Below are positions 1 to 7,943 of a stretch of DNA of 64,000 nucleotides, one piece after another. The position numbers were made by a program, and so were the translations under genes. The notes under the pieces are model-generated. The model made no database searches. It was not told the origin of the DNA and was given only the letters and a program-made list of their open reading frames with translations. Source of the DNA: PALSA-612 sp963776735 (GTDB taxonomy: Bacteria > Actinomycetota > Thermoleophilia > Gaiellales > Gaiellaceae); NCBI GenBank assembly GCA_963776735.1, contig CAVZNV010000007.1, positions 24,652 through 88,651 on the forward strand, in the 5' to 3' direction. Position 1 is the first letter of the stretch. Each line of letters starts with the position of its first letter.

Positions 1-346
1 GTGGGACGCCGGTCGCGAACTCGAATTCGTCACGCATGACGGTGCCGCCGCCGGCTTGCTCGAACCGGTGGTCGTGGCAGAGCCGGCGCAGCGGTCCTGT
101 GACCATCTCGTCGCGGAACCACCGCGGACGGTCGCACCCGGTGATCCGAGTCGTCAGGCGGCGCCGACGCCCGAAGTGCCGCGCCTCCCAGGTAACCGTG
201 TCGCCGAAACGCAGGAGGCCGCTTGTCGTGCCCGCGAGAACGCGCTCACCGGTGTGGGCGGTGGAGGCGAGATGAAGCTCGACGCTCAGGGAGAGGTCGA
301 AACAGCGCTCGGGCGGCGCTGCGACGAGCGTCTCCAGCTCGATCAG
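1..346 (-). CDS. SRPBCC (START-like) family protein, truncated by the window edge
   Basis: The minus strand reads an N-terminus beginning IELETLVAAPPERCFDLSLSV and continuing through LRFGDTVTWEARHFG and RPRWFRDEMV. These are typical of small actinobacterial SRPBCC proteins, a helix-grip fold that holds a hydrophobic ligand. The open frame runs off the left edge, so the C-terminus is missing. No ATG or GTG lies at the expected start; a CTG at 346-344 is my best guess, overlapping the stop of the upstream sulfite-oxidase-like gene, so the two are probably one operon. Family assignment is fairly safe, the ligand unknown. Confidence 0.72.
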   Translation of the reverse strand, partial: MIELETLVAAPPERCFDLSLSVELHLASTAHTGERVLAGTTSGLLRFGDTVTWEARHFGRRRRLTTRITGCDRPRWFRDEMVTGPLRRLCHDHRFEQAGGGTVMRDEFEFATGVP

Positions 347-954
347 AACGAGTAGCGCTCCTCTTTCCAGGGATCGGCGTCGTTGTTGTAGCCGTACCGC
401 TCCCAGAAGCCGAGCTCGTCGGTCGAGCGCAGCTCCAGGCCGCGCAGCCACTTCGCGCTCTTCCAGAAGTAGCGGCTCGGAACGACGAGGCGAACGGGCC
501 AGCCGTGGTCGGGCGTGAGCGGCTCGCCGTCGGCCTGCCAGGCGACGAGCGCGTTCTCGGCCTCGATTGCCTCGAGCGGCAGGTTGGAGGTGAAGCCCTG
601 CTCGGCATGGGCGACGACGAAGTGCGCCGACGGCTTCGGGCCGGCGAGCTTCGCGAGCTCGCGCCAGTGGACGCCGCGGAAGGTCGTGTCGAAGCGGCTC
701 CAGCGCGTGACGCAGTGGATGTCGGTCGCGATCTCGGTCTGCGGTAGCGCCTTCAGCTCGTCGAACGTGAGCCGGAGCGGGTTCTCGACCTCGCCGGTGA
801 CCTGGAGGTCCCACGTGGCGATGTCGACGTGCGGCACCGAGCCTGCGTGCAGAACAGGCCATTTCTCGGTGAAGTACTGGCCCGGCGGGAGCCGTGACGG
901 GTCGTAGCCGGCGTCCTTGACCTTCTGCTCGGCGCGCGATCGGAAGAGCGGCAT
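343..954 (-). CDS. Sulfite oxidase-like molybdopterin oxidoreductase
   Basis: A 203-residue protein of the single-domain molybdopterin (SUOX/MsrP-like) family. IHCVTRWS places the predicted molybdenum-ligand cysteine at about residue 81. GWPVRLVVP and WKSAKWLRGLEL are family signatures near the C-terminus. I see no Tat signal and no heme domain, so it is probably cytoplasmic and uses an unknown reductant. ATG at 954 is chosen because TAGTCT lies 7 nt upstream, a likely leaderless promoter. The downstream SRPBCC gene overlaps its stop. The substrate is not predictable; organic S-oxides or sulfite are possible from the family. Confidence 0.88.
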   Translation of the reverse strand: MPLFRSRAEQKVKDAGYDPSRLPPGQYFTEKWPVLHAGSVPHVDIATWDLQVTGEVENPLRLTFDELKALPQTEIATDIHCVTRWSRFDTTFRGVHWRELAKLAGPKPSAHFVVAHAEQGFTSNLPLEAIEAENALVAWQADGEPLTPDHGWPVRLVVPSRYFWKSAKWLRGLELRSTDELGFWERYGYNNDADPWKEERYSF

Positions 955-1003
955 GCTGTGCAGACTAATCCGCCGGCCCCTCGTTACAAGGCAGACTGAG
1001 GCG

Positions 1004-1783
1004 GTGCAGACCACGACGACCGCCGTCGCGCGCCGGCCGCGCTCGTACGTCCGCGTCAGCGGGCGCGATGCCGAGACGTATCTCCAGCGGGTGCTCTCGA
1101 ACGACGTCTCGTCCGGCGACGTTCTCGACGCGCTGCTTCTGACCGCAAAGGCGCGCGTGATCGCGCCGGTGCGGGTCTGGCGCCGCGGCGCGGACGACTT
1201 CCTGCTCCTGACGGAGCCCGAGCTGGGTGAGGTCGTGCGCTCGACGCTTCTGCGGTCGCGGTTCGCGGCGAAGTGCGAGATCGAGCCAGAGGAGCACGCG
1301 TCGGTCGTCGCCTTCGGCGAAGGCGACGGCATCCCGAACGCGGATTACGGGGTGCCGGCCGTCGAGGTGCTCGACGCTGCGCTCGCGCCGACGCTCGCCG
1401 ATGACGAGCTCGAGGTGATGCGGATCAAGGCGGGAACGCCCCGCTTCGGCCGCGAGATCGACGATCGCGTGCTGCCCGCCGAGGCCGGTCTCGTCGAGCG
1501 GGCCGTCTCGTTCACGAAGGGCTGCTACCCGGGGCAGGAGCCGATCGCGCGCCTGCACTACCGAGGTCACGCGAACCGCGGCCTGCGCGTGCTCGCGTGG
1601 GACGGCTCCGAGCTGCCCGAATACGACGCGCCGGTCGAGTTCGAGGGCAAAGACGTCGGCCGCGTGACGAGCGCGGCACGCGACGGCGACCGCATCGTCG
1701 CCCTCGCCTACGTCCGGGTCGAGGTCCCGGCCGACGCAGAGTTGCGCGTCGGCGTCGCCTCTGCTCGGCTGCTTGGTCCGTGA
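1004..1783 (+). CDS. ygfZ: Folate-binding YgfZ/GcvT-like protein
   Basis: A 259-residue homologue of the tetrahydrofolate-binding protein YgfZ, which supports iron-sulfur cluster assembly and repair. The diagnostic KGCYPGQE motif with its conserved cysteine lies at about residues 171-178, and the N-terminal aminomethyltransferase-like beta domain begins YVRVSGRDAETYLQ. The start is GTG at 1004; a longer reading from 917 would run through the divergent promoter region. It is divergent from the sulfite-oxidase-like gene. The next gene starts at a GTG overlapping this stop, so they are probably translationally coupled. It is distinguished from GcvT by its shorter length and the YgfZ motif. Confidence 0.9.
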   Translation: MQTTTTAVARRPRSYVRVSGRDAETYLQRVLSNDVSSGDVLDALLLTAKARVIAPVRVWRRGADDFLLLTEPELGEVVRSTLLRSRFAAKCEIEPEEHASVVAFGEGDGIPNADYGVPAVEVLDAALAPTLADDELEVMRIKAGTPRFGREIDDRVLPAEAGLVERAVSFTKGCYPGQEPIARLHYRGHANRGLRVLAWDGSELPEYDAPVEFEGKDVGRVTSAARDGDRIVALAYVRVEVPADAELRVGVASARLLGP

Positions 1784-2100
1784 CGCAGGCCGGGACCGAG
1801 TGCTTTTCCGTTCGGGTGATCCTGCGATACCCCTTGCGCTCGACCTTCGAGGAGCGGATAACGCTGTGGCGTGCTGAGTCGGAAGACGTCGCGATCGACC
1901 TCGCCCTGGCCGAGGCGGACGAGTACGCGGCCGACCTCGGGATGGAGAGCCTCGGCCTGGCGCAGAGCTACAGGCTCGCCGACGATCCGGCGGAACCCGG
2001 GGCGGAGGTCTTCTCGCTCTTCCGCGACAGCGATCTCTCGTCCGGCGAGTATCTGGCGCGGTTCTTCGACACGGGCAAAGAACGACAGCGCCGCGGCTAG
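1780..2100 (+). CDS. Small conserved protein, DUF4288-like
   Basis: A 106-residue acidic protein. ERITLWRAESEDVAIDLALAEA and EVFSLFRDSDLSSGEYL resemble small cytoplasmic proteins of the DUF4288 type as I remember them. Its GTG start (1780-1782) overlaps the ygfZ TGA, which argues for translational coupling and favours this start over longer alternatives. It ends 16 bases before a tRNA gene. No catalytic motif, signal peptide or membrane segment is visible. Function unknown. Confidence 0.75.
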   Translation: MTQAGTECFSVRVILRYPLRSTFEERITLWRAESEDVAIDLALAEADEYAADLGMESLGLAQSYRLADDPAEPGAEVFSLFRDSDLSSGEYLARFFDTGKERQRRG

Positions 2101-2116
2101 ACTGACTCGTCGTCTA

Positions 2117-2189
2117 GCGCCCGTAGCTCAGGGGATAGAGCGCTGCCCTGCGGAGGCAGAGGTCGCAAGTTCGAATCTTGCCGGGCGCA
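2117..2189 (+). tRNA. tRNA-Arg with anticodon GCG
   Basis: A complete 73-base cloverleaf. The acceptor stem GCGCCCG/CGGGCGC, D stem GCTC/GAGC, anticodon stem CTGCC/GGCAG and T stem GCAAG/CTTGC are all fully paired, with a TTCGAAT T loop and discriminator A; CCA is not encoded. The anticodon loop CTGCGGA gives anticodon GCG at 2149-2151, reading CGC and CGT. C35 and an A at position 20 fit arginine identity. Most bacteria read these codons with an ACG anticodon edited to inosine, so GCG is unusual. A TAGACT box lies at 2097-2102 upstream. Confidence 0.95.
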
Positions 2190-2204
2190 TTTTCGCGTGC
2201 AATA

Positions 2205-2223
2205 GTGCTAGCCTCTTTAGCAC
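2205..2223 (+). other. Small inverted repeat after the tRNA
   Basis: GTGCTA and TAGCAC form a perfect 6-bp stem with a 7-base loop between the tRNA and the next gene. There is no U-run after it. It may help end tRNA transcription, or the TAGCCT inside it (2209-2214) may be the -10 box for the GTG at 2226. Confidence 0.4.
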
Positions 2224-2225
2224 CA

Positions 2226-2963
2226 GTGGCCGCGATCAGCTACCCGGCGAGAGCCGACCTTCTGATCAAGGAGGCGCGCGACCGGCAACGGCGCCGGCAC
2301 ACGTTGCTCGTCGTTGCGGTCGTGGTCGGTGCCGCCGTGGGAATGATCGTCTGGGGCCCGAGCGGATGGCGGAGCGGCGGAGCCGCGGGCACGGGTAGCG
2401 GCGAGCATCTGGCGAGATTCAGCTACGACGGACTCTCGTTCTCGTATCCGGCACGGTGGACGCCTCAGAACAAGGGGGCAGGGCTTTCGATGGAAGGATC
2501 ATTCGTCATCGCCCTCAGCCCGCAGCATCTCCGTAGCTCGTGCAGGTACTCGGGCAACACGGGCACGTGTGGCGCAAATCTGATGCTGAACCATCTCCGA
2601 CCCGGTGGCGTCTTCCTGGCCTGGTCAGAGGGTGGGCCCGTGAGCACTCCTTCGTCTGTCCTCGCGGAGCCCGGCACGACCGTCGAGGTCGGTGGCCAGG
2701 CAGCAAGGCTGGATATCGAGCACCGCGCCAGCCGAGGCAGCGCCTGTCCGCCGGAGACGACGACCTCGGTCACGGTCGCAACGGTGAACCGCTACCAGTT
2801 GCTCGCGTGCACGCGCGGAAACGACGCACGGTTCGAGTCCGACGTCCTCGCGATGCTTCGCTCGGTGGCGTTCAGCTCCCCGGCCGCCGATCCCGCCCCA
2901 ACAGCCTTTCGAACGCGCTGGGTGGGCGTTTCCCCTCTCTCGCGTCCTCCAGGCACGCACTGA
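2226..2963 (+). CDS. Membrane-anchored protein with extracytoplasmic domain
   Basis: A 245-residue protein with a basic N-terminus (KEARDRQRRRH), one transmembrane helix at about residues 25-43 (LLVVAVVVGAAVGMIVW), then an exported domain with FSYDGLSFSYPARW and several cysteines (SSCRYSG, GTCGAN, SACPPE, LACTRG). This resembles the secreted PsbP/lipoprotein-like domains that actinobacteria attach to a single helix. GTG at 2226 is preferred because upstream codons fall in the tRNA. Its 3' end overlaps the next, convergent gene by 92 bases. Function unknown. Confidence 0.7.
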   Translation: MAAISYPARADLLIKEARDRQRRRHTLLVVAVVVGAAVGMIVWGPSGWRSGGAAGTGSGEHLARFSYDGLSFSYPARWTPQNKGAGLSMEGSFVIALSPQHLRSSCRYSGNTGTCGANLMLNHLRPGGVFLAWSEGGPVSTPSSVLAEPGTTVEVGGQAARLDIEHRASRGSACPPETTTSVTVATVNRYQLLACTRGNDARFESDVLAMLRSVAFSSPAADPAPTAFRTRWVGVSPLSRPPGTH

Positions 2964-3186
2964 CGTAGACGCGCAGCTGCGCGGCCTCGTTCCGCTGGTC
3001 GCCGGTCGCGCGTTCCTCGATCGTCGCCACGAAGTCCACCAGCGTCGCCAGCGCTTCCGCGTCGCCTTTCTGCGCGGCCGACGACGCCGAGCGCCAGGCG
3101 GCTCCGGTCGCCTTGCCGACGTCCCCGAGCGCGAGCGCTTCGCGGGCCTCCGCGAGGTGCCGCTCCGTATCCGAGCTGCGACCCAT
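2872..3186 (-). CDS. Small hypothetical alpha-helical protein
   Basis: A 104-residue protein starting MGRSSDTERHLAEAREALAL. It is alanine-rich and looks helical, with repeat-like helix pairs, no membrane segment and no known catalytic motif. The start at 3186 is an ATG just before the divergent peptidase promoter; a longer reading to 3255 would run through that promoter. It converges on the preceding gene with 92 bases of overlap, so one of the two C-termini may be misjudged. Function unknown. Confidence 0.55.
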   Translation of the reverse strand: MGRSSDTERHLAEAREALALGDVGKATGAAWRSASSAAQKGDAEALATLVDFVATIEERATGDQRNEAAQLRVYVSACLEDAREGKRPPSAFERLLGRDRRPGS

Positions 3187-3233
3187 ACGGGGAACCGTGC
3201 CATGCGAAGCGCCCGGCGTGCTACGCATCACGC

Positions 3234-3908
3234 GTGCAGAGGCGGATCTTCGCAATCGGCGGCGGCGTGACGCCCGACCCGGTCCGGGAGTACATGCTGG
3301 CGCTGACCGGCAAGGAACGGCCGAAGCTGATGGTCGTCAACACGCCCGACCGCGAGGACGCACGGACGACGCTCCGGAGCTACGAACGGCTCGCCGGCCG
3401 GGCCGAGTTGACGCACGCCGACTTCTTCCCGTGGCCGCGCGACGATCTGCGCGAGCACGCGCTCGCGCAGGACATGATCTCGATCGGCGGCGGGAACACG
3501 GCGAACGCCCTCGCGATCTGGCGCGTCCACGGATTCGACGCGGTTCTGCGCGAGGCGTACGAGCGGGGGATCCTCCTCACCGGCTCGAGCGCCGGGATGA
3601 TCTGCTGGTTCGAGGCGGGCGTGACCGACTCGTTCGGCCCGCAGCTCGCCGGCATGCGCGACGGGCTCGGGTTCCTCTCCGGCAGCGCGTGCCCGCACTA
3701 CGACGACGAGGAGCTCCGCCGGTCGACGTACCGGCGGCTGATCGACCAAGAAGGCTTTCCGGCCGGCTATGCCGCCGACGCCGGGGTCGGCCTGCTCTTC
3801 GTCGACGGCGAGCTCGCCGAGATCGTCAGCGGCCGGGACGGGGCAACCGCATACCGCGTCGAGCCGGGGCTCGAGCGCACGCTGCCGCCGACGACTGTGC
3901 TTCCATAG
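3234..3908 (+). CDS. Peptidase E-like protein (peptidase S51 family)
   Basis: A 224-residue cytoplasmic protein of the S51 family (dipeptidase E and cyanophycinase relatives). GSSAGM at about residues 117-122 carries the nucleophilic serine, and SIGGGNTANAL precedes it as in peptidase E. Family members remove N-terminal Asp dipeptides or attack beta-aspartyl polymers; which applies here is not visible. The start is GTG at 3234. TACGCA lies 6 nt upstream, a weak match to the leaderless pattern of this genome. A small PRC-barrel gene follows 7 bases later. Confidence 0.87.
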   Translation: MQRRIFAIGGGVTPDPVREYMLALTGKERPKLMVVNTPDREDARTTLRSYERLAGRAELTHADFFPWPRDDLREHALAQDMISIGGGNTANALAIWRVHGFDAVLREAYERGILLTGSSAGMICWFEAGVTDSFGPQLAGMRDGLGFLSGSACPHYDDEELRRSTYRRLIDQEGFPAGYAADAGVGLLFVDGELAEIVSGRDGATAYRVEPGLERTLPPTTVLP

Positions 3909-3915
3909 TTCCCCG

Positions 3916-4152
3916 GTGCCCTCGCCGGACGACGACCATCCCGTCTCCTGGCTGCTCATCCGTTTCGGCTGGAAGGTGTTGTCCTCCGACGGCGAGCAGA
4001 TCGGCCGCGTCTGGCATGTCAGGGCCGAGCGAAGCCGCGACATCTTCAACGGCCTCACCTACGTCGCCGGCGTCAGCCTCCCGAAGTACGTGCCGGCCGA
4101 GGACATCGCCGAGATCCGCCGCGGAGTCGTGCAGCTGAAGCGATCGTCCTAG
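3916..4152 (+). CDS. Small PRC-barrel-like protein
   Basis: A 78-residue protein reading WKVLSSDGEQIGRVWHV and later YVPAEDIAEIRRGVVQL. This is the short beta-rich pattern of PRC-barrel domains, where a strand-turn DGExIGxV is followed by a VPAEDI strand. Such stand-alone domains are common in actinobacteria and of unknown role. GTG at 3916 lies 7 bases after the peptidase stop, so co-transcription is likely. Confidence 0.7.
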   Translation: MPSPDDDHPVSWLLIRFGWKVLSSDGEQIGRVWHVRAERSRDIFNGLTYVAGVSLPKYVPAEDIAEIRRGVVQLKRSS

Positions 4153-4163
4153 ACTGAGCGGCC

Positions 4164-5093
4164 TTGCCGCTCTATCTCTCCGAGCAGGACGTCGACTCGC
4201 TGCTGACGCCCGAGGGCGCGCTCGAGGCGGTCGAGGGGTCGTTCCGGCGCATGGCCGAGGGTCAGGTCGAGAACGTGCCGCGGCGGCGGCTGCGGCTCGA
4301 CGGGGGTGCGCTCGCGGTCATGTCGGCCGTCGATCTCGGTCTCGGCGTCGCCGGCGTCAAGACGTATGCGGCCGGGCGCGGCGGGGCGAGCTTCGTCGTC
4401 GTCCTTTTCGACGCGTCGAGCGACGAGTTGACCGCGGTGATCGAGGCCGACCGGCTCGGGCAGTTCCGGACCGGCGCAGCCACGGGCGTTGCGGCGAAGT
4501 ACCTGGCCAGGGAGGGTGCGTCCTCGCTCGGCATCTTCGGTGCGGGCCTGCAGGCCGAGATGCAGCTTCGCGCCGTGCGCGCGGCGCTGCCTGCGATCGA
4601 CGAGGTCGCCGTCTACTCGCGCACGCCGGAACGGCGCGAGGAGTTCGCGAAGCGGCTCGACGCCGAGGCCGTCGAGTCGGGTCAGGAGGCGGCGGCGAAG
4701 GACGTCGTCGTCACGATCACGACGTCGCGTGACCCGGTCTTGCGCGGCGACTGGTTACGGGCGGGCACGCTCGTCTGCGCCGCCGGCGCCAACCGCCCGC
4801 AGGCGCGGGAGCTCGACAACGCCGCGCTGCAGCGAGCCGCCTTCGTGTGCTGCGACTCGGTGGAGGACGCCCGCATCGAGTCGGGCGACCTGATCGAGCC
4901 GGTCGCGCAGGGCGTGCTCGACTGGCTCGAGGTGCACGAGCTCGCGGAGATCGTGTCGGGACAGGTTCAGGGCCGCCAGTCCGACGACGACATCGTCGTC
5001 TTCAAGTCGAACGGCATCGCGGCCTGGGACGTCGCCATCGGCGCGCTGATCGTCGAGCGAGCGCGCGAGCGCGGGGTCGGCCGGGAGCTCTAG
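4164..5093 (+). CDS. Ornithine cyclodeaminase/mu-crystallin family protein
   Basis: A 309-residue NAD(P)-binding protein of the OCD/mu-crystallin/alanine dehydrogenase family. RTGAATGVAAKYLA, then LGIFGAGLQAEMQL (Rossmann glycine motif), then VYSRTPERREEFA follow the family order, and DDIVVFKSNGIAAWDVA matches the conserved C-terminal substrate region. Members deaminate or cyclise amino acids or reduce ketimines; the substrate cannot be told from sequence. It starts at TTG 4164 with TAGACT 8 nt upstream. It ends against a convergent small gene. Confidence 0.85.
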   Translation: MPLYLSEQDVDSLLTPEGALEAVEGSFRRMAEGQVENVPRRRLRLDGGALAVMSAVDLGLGVAGVKTYAAGRGGASFVVVLFDASSDELTAVIEADRLGQFRTGAATGVAAKYLAREGASSLGIFGAGLQAEMQLRAVRAALPAIDEVAVYSRTPERREEFAKRLDAEAVESGQEAAAKDVVVTITTSRDPVLRGDWLRAGTLVCAAGANRPQARELDNAALQRAAFVCCDSVEDARIESGDLIEPVAQGVLDWLEVHELAEIVSGQVQGRQSDDDIVVFKSNGIAAWDVAIGALIVERARERGVGREL

Positions 5094-5353
5094 CTCGTCG
5101 AGCCGTCGAGCGCCTGGATGTGCTCGGCGACGATGTCGTCACCGAACGCCTGGACGATCTCGGGCCGCTCGAGGACGCGGGCGAGGTCGCGCTCGGTGCA
5201 GCGGTTGCGGACGTACGGGTCTTCGACGATGTCGGTGAGGCTGCGGCCGCGCTTGTGCTCGCGGACGACGTAGACGGCGACCTGCTCCTCGGCTCCGCGG
5301 GTGGTGAAGAGGAACGAGAACGGGTTGCTGAGGATCGACTTCAGGCTCGCCAC
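5090..5353 (-). CDS. Small hypothetical protein
   Basis: An 87-residue protein starting ASLKSILSNPFSFLFTTRG and continuing with VAVYVVREHKRGRSLTDIVEDPYV and RDLARVLERPEIVQAFG. It is predicted soluble and helical. The GTG at 5353 sits in the short divergent region shared with the next gene. A longer reading to 5665 would run antisense through that gene and is not used. Its stop overlaps the end of the OCD-family gene by 4 bases. Function unknown. Confidence 0.6.
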   Translation of the reverse strand: MASLKSILSNPFSFLFTTRGAEEQVAVYVVREHKRGRSLTDIVEDPYVRNRCTERDLARVLERPEIVQAFGDDIVAEHIQALDGSTS

Positions 5354-5386
5354 GAGACGATTGTATCCGTGGTCTATCCTTGCCTC

Positions 5387-5731
5387 ATGAGGCAGTCGGA
5401 CGCCTCGGCGCGGTACGCGGAGCGGGTGCTCGAGTGTGTCGACGACGACGGCGCCCAGGAACGGGTCGTCCTCTGGATCGAGCGAAAGGACGGCGGCGTC
5501 TGGGCCGTCGGGCGCGCGGTCAACCCTCAGTTCCGGGAGAGTGACGAGCCGCGGAAGGACGACTACGTCTTCGAGGGGTTCGAGCTCGACGACGCGCTCG
5601 CCGCTGCGAACGAGGCGCTCGAGGACGACGTGAGCGTGCTCGAGCAGGACGGTGGTGACGGTCACGTGCCGCCGTTCACGCGGAAGGAGATCGTGCCCAG
5701 GCTCGAGCGCTGGTTCTTCCGCGAGTCCTGA
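5387..5731 (+). CDS. Acidic hypothetical protein
   Basis: A 114-residue acidic protein (RVVLWIERKDGGVWAVGRAV, then DDYVFEGFELDDALAAANEAL) ending PRLERWFFRES. No family recognised. The start is firm: TATCCT at 5375-5380 is followed by exactly 6 bases and then ATG, the clearest leaderless arrangement in this part of the window. It is divergent from the preceding small gene. Confidence 0.68.
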   Translation: MRQSDASARYAERVLECVDDDGAQERVVLWIERKDGGVWAVGRAVNPQFRESDEPRKDDYVFEGFELDDALAAANEALEDDVSVLEQDGGDGHVPPFTRKEIVPRLERWFFRES

Positions 5732-5769
5732 CGTCGCGGCCTGCTCCGCTCAGTTGGCTGCGCCGAAAT

Positions 5770-5840
5770 CGTCACAGAACCGGCACTCGAGCGGCACGCT
5801 TTGCGGCCTACTCTGGGAGTTCTTCCCCGGGTGGGTGGAG
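5770..5840 (+). promoter_or_regulatory. Tri-repeat promoter element A with G/C/G run hairpin
   Basis: CGTCAC at 5770, CGGCAC at 5781 and CGGCAC at 5792 are spaced exactly 11 bp. TACTCT follows at 5809-5814. Immediately after come GGGAG (5815), CCCC (5825) and GGGTGGG (5829). Elements B, C, D and E share the plan. mqnD has a separate TAGCCT box close to its ATG, so this element may drive a short RNA or a long structured leader. Confidence 0.65.
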
Positions 5841-5906
5841 GTTAGGGATCGGACCAGAACTGTGTGCGCCCGAGCCCGACGCCACGGTGCTAGCCTGCGG
5901 CGCTCC

Positions 5907-6731
5907 ATGCTGATCCGTCTCGGACACAGCCCTGACGCAGACGACGCGTTCATGTTCTGGGCCCTCGCGGCGGGCCGCGTGGACACGCGCGGATTCGAGT
6001 TCCGGCACGTGCTCCGCGACATCCAGACGCTGAACGAGTGGGCACTCGAGGGTCGCCTCGAGACGACCGCGATCTCGCTCCACACCTACCCGTACGTGCA
6101 GGATCGCTACGTCCTCCTGCCGCACGGCGCGAGCATGGGCTCCGGATACGGCCCGATCGTCGTCGCGCGCGAGCCGATGGCGATCGACCGCCTCTCGGAG
6201 ATCGAGATCGCCGTGCCCGGCCGCATGACCACCGCCTTTCTTGTCCTGCGGATGGCGATCGGCGACTTCCGCTACCGCGAGGTGCCGTTCGACGGGATCA
6301 TGGACGAGGTGCGCTCGGGCGCCGTCGACGCCGGGCTCCTGATCCACGAGGGTCAGCTCACCTACGAGGCCGAGGGGTTCACGAAGGTGCTCGACCTCGG
6401 CGAGTGGTGGATGCTCGAGACCGGGCTGCCGCTTCCGCTCGGCGCGAACGTCGCCCGGCGGGACCTCGGCGACGAGACGCTCGGCGAGCTCTCCGAGGTG
6501 CTGGCCGCGTCGATCCGCGCCGGCCTCGAGAACCGCAGCGAGGCGATGGCGTACGCGATGGAGTTCAGCCGCGGGCTCGAGCCCCACCTCGCCGACCGCT
6601 TCGTCGGGATGTACGTCAACGAGCTGACTGAGGACTACGGCGACGAAGGTCGCCAGGCGGTGCGCGAGCTGTTGCGCCGCGCCGAGGCGCTCGGAGCCTT
6701 CCCCGAGCCGGTTCGCGTCGAGTTCGTCTAG
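5907..6731 (+). CDS. mqnD: 1,4-dihydroxy-6-naphthoate synthase (MqnD, futalosine pathway)
   Basis: A 274-residue protein of the MqnA/MqnD fold. Its N-terminus LGHSPDADDAFMFWALA is the MqnD signature and differs from MqnA. MqnD converts cyclic dehypoxanthinyl futalosine to 1,4-dihydroxy-6-naphthoate in menaquinone synthesis, in the cytoplasm. The length fits the family. The start is ATG 5907, with TAGCCT at 5891-5896, about 10 nt upstream. A thiolase gene begins 3 bases after its stop, probably co-transcribed by chance of position rather than pathway. No other mqn gene lies in the window. Confidence 0.88.
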   Translation: MLIRLGHSPDADDAFMFWALAAGRVDTRGFEFRHVLRDIQTLNEWALEGRLETTAISLHTYPYVQDRYVLLPHGASMGSGYGPIVVAREPMAIDRLSEIEIAVPGRMTTAFLVLRMAIGDFRYREVPFDGIMDEVRSGAVDAGLLIHEGQLTYEAEGFTKVLDLGEWWMLETGLPLPLGANVARRDLGDETLGELSEVLAASIRAGLENRSEAMAYAMEFSRGLEPHLADRFVGMYVNELTEDYGDEGRQAVRELLRRAEALGAFPEPVRVEFV

Positions 6732-6734
6732 CGC

Positions 6735-7905
6735 GTGAGCCGCGCGGTCGTTCTCTCGGCCGTCCGCACGCCTGTCGGCCGCTACGGCGGTGCGCTCTCC
6801 GGCGTCCGGCCGGACGACCTTGCCTCGGTCGCGATCGCGGCGGCAGTCGAGCGTGCTGGTGTGCCGCCGGACGAGATCGAGGACGTCCACCTCGGCTGCG
6901 CCAACCAGGCCGGTGAGGACAATCGCAACGTCGCGCGCATGGCCGCGCTGCTCGCCGGGTTGCCCGACTCGGTCGCAGGCGTCACCGTGAACCGGCTGTG
7001 TGCCTCGGGTCTCGCCGCGATCACGTCGGCCTGCCACGCGGTGATCTCCGGCGCCGGCGACCTGTTCGTGGCCGGCGGAGTCGAGTCGATGAGCCGGGCG
7101 CCGTTCGCGGTCGCGAAGCCGGACGCAGCGTTTCCGCGCGGCAACAGGGTCGAGTACGACACGACGCTCGGCTGGCGCTTCCCGAACCCGCGGCTCGAAG
7201 AGATGTTCCCGCTCGAGTCGATGGGCGAGACCGGCGAGAACGTCGCCGAGCGCTGGGACGTGTCGCGGGAGGACCAGGATGCGTTCGCTCTCGAGTCGCA
7301 ACGCCGCTGGGCGGCTGCGTCCGAGGCGGGCAGGTTCGACGACGAGATCGTCGCCGTCGGCGACGTCGTGCGGGACGAACACCCGCGTCCGGACACGAGC
7401 GCCGAGAAGCTCGCCCAGCTCAAGCCGGCCTTCCGCGCCGGCGGCACGGTCACCGCCGGGAACGCCAGTGGCCTCAACGACGGTGCGGCGGCGCATCGTG
7501 ATCGCGAGCGAGGAGAAAGCCCGCGCGCTCGGCGTCGAGCCGCTCGGCGCGTTCGTCGGCTCGGCCGTCGCCGGCGTCGACCCACGGGTGATGGGCATCG
7601 GGCCGGTACCGGCGGTGCGCAAGCTGCTCGCTCGCACCGGGGTCGAGTCTGGAGAGATCGACCTGGTGGAGCTGAACGAGGCGTTCGCGTCGCAGAGCCT
7701 GGCCGTCGTCCGCGAGCTCGGGCTCGATCCCGATCGGGTGAACGTGAACGGCGGCGCCATCGCGATCGGACACCCGCTGGGGATGAGCGGCGCGCGGCTC
7801 GTCGTGACGCTGCTGCACGAGCTGCGCCGCCGGGACGGCCGTTACGGGCTCGCGACCCTGTGCGTCGGGGTCGGCCAGGGCCAGGCGGCCCTCTTCACGC
7901 GCTGA
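6735..7905 (+). CDS. Acetyl-CoA acyltransferase (thiolase), frameshifted
   Basis: A thiolase I/II enzyme that forms or cleaves beta-ketoacyl-CoA. VNRLCASGLAAI carries the acylated cysteine, GGAIAIGHPLGMSGARL the catalytic histidine, and ATLCVGVGQG the second cysteine. The reading frame breaks at about 7490: NASGLNDGAAA is in one frame and IVIASEEKARALG in the +1 frame. Dropping one base from the GCG run restores a normal full-length enzyme of about 389 residues. All catalytic residues are intact, so a sequencing indel is more likely than decay. GTG 6735 lies 3 bases after mqnD. Confidence 0.85.
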
Positions 7906-7943
7906 GCTTCAGCTTCGGGGGTCTCGCGGCCGATAGAGACCTC

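Noticed and set aside
5770..5797. Naming the tri-repeats as PHO boxes or GlnR boxes
   Set aside because: The 11-bp spacing fits both kinds of OmpR-family site, but the hexamer CGKSAC matches neither consensus well enough to choose.
5815..5855. A G-quadruplex-like run (GGG..GGGTGGG..GGTTAGGG) after element A
   Set aside because: The loop lengths are long and the other elements do not preserve four G-tracts; the G/C/G hairpin is the shared feature.
5808..7760. A 650-codon minus-strand open frame opposite mqnD and the thiolase
   Set aside because: Low-complexity, no family features; the plus strand holds two recognisable enzymes.
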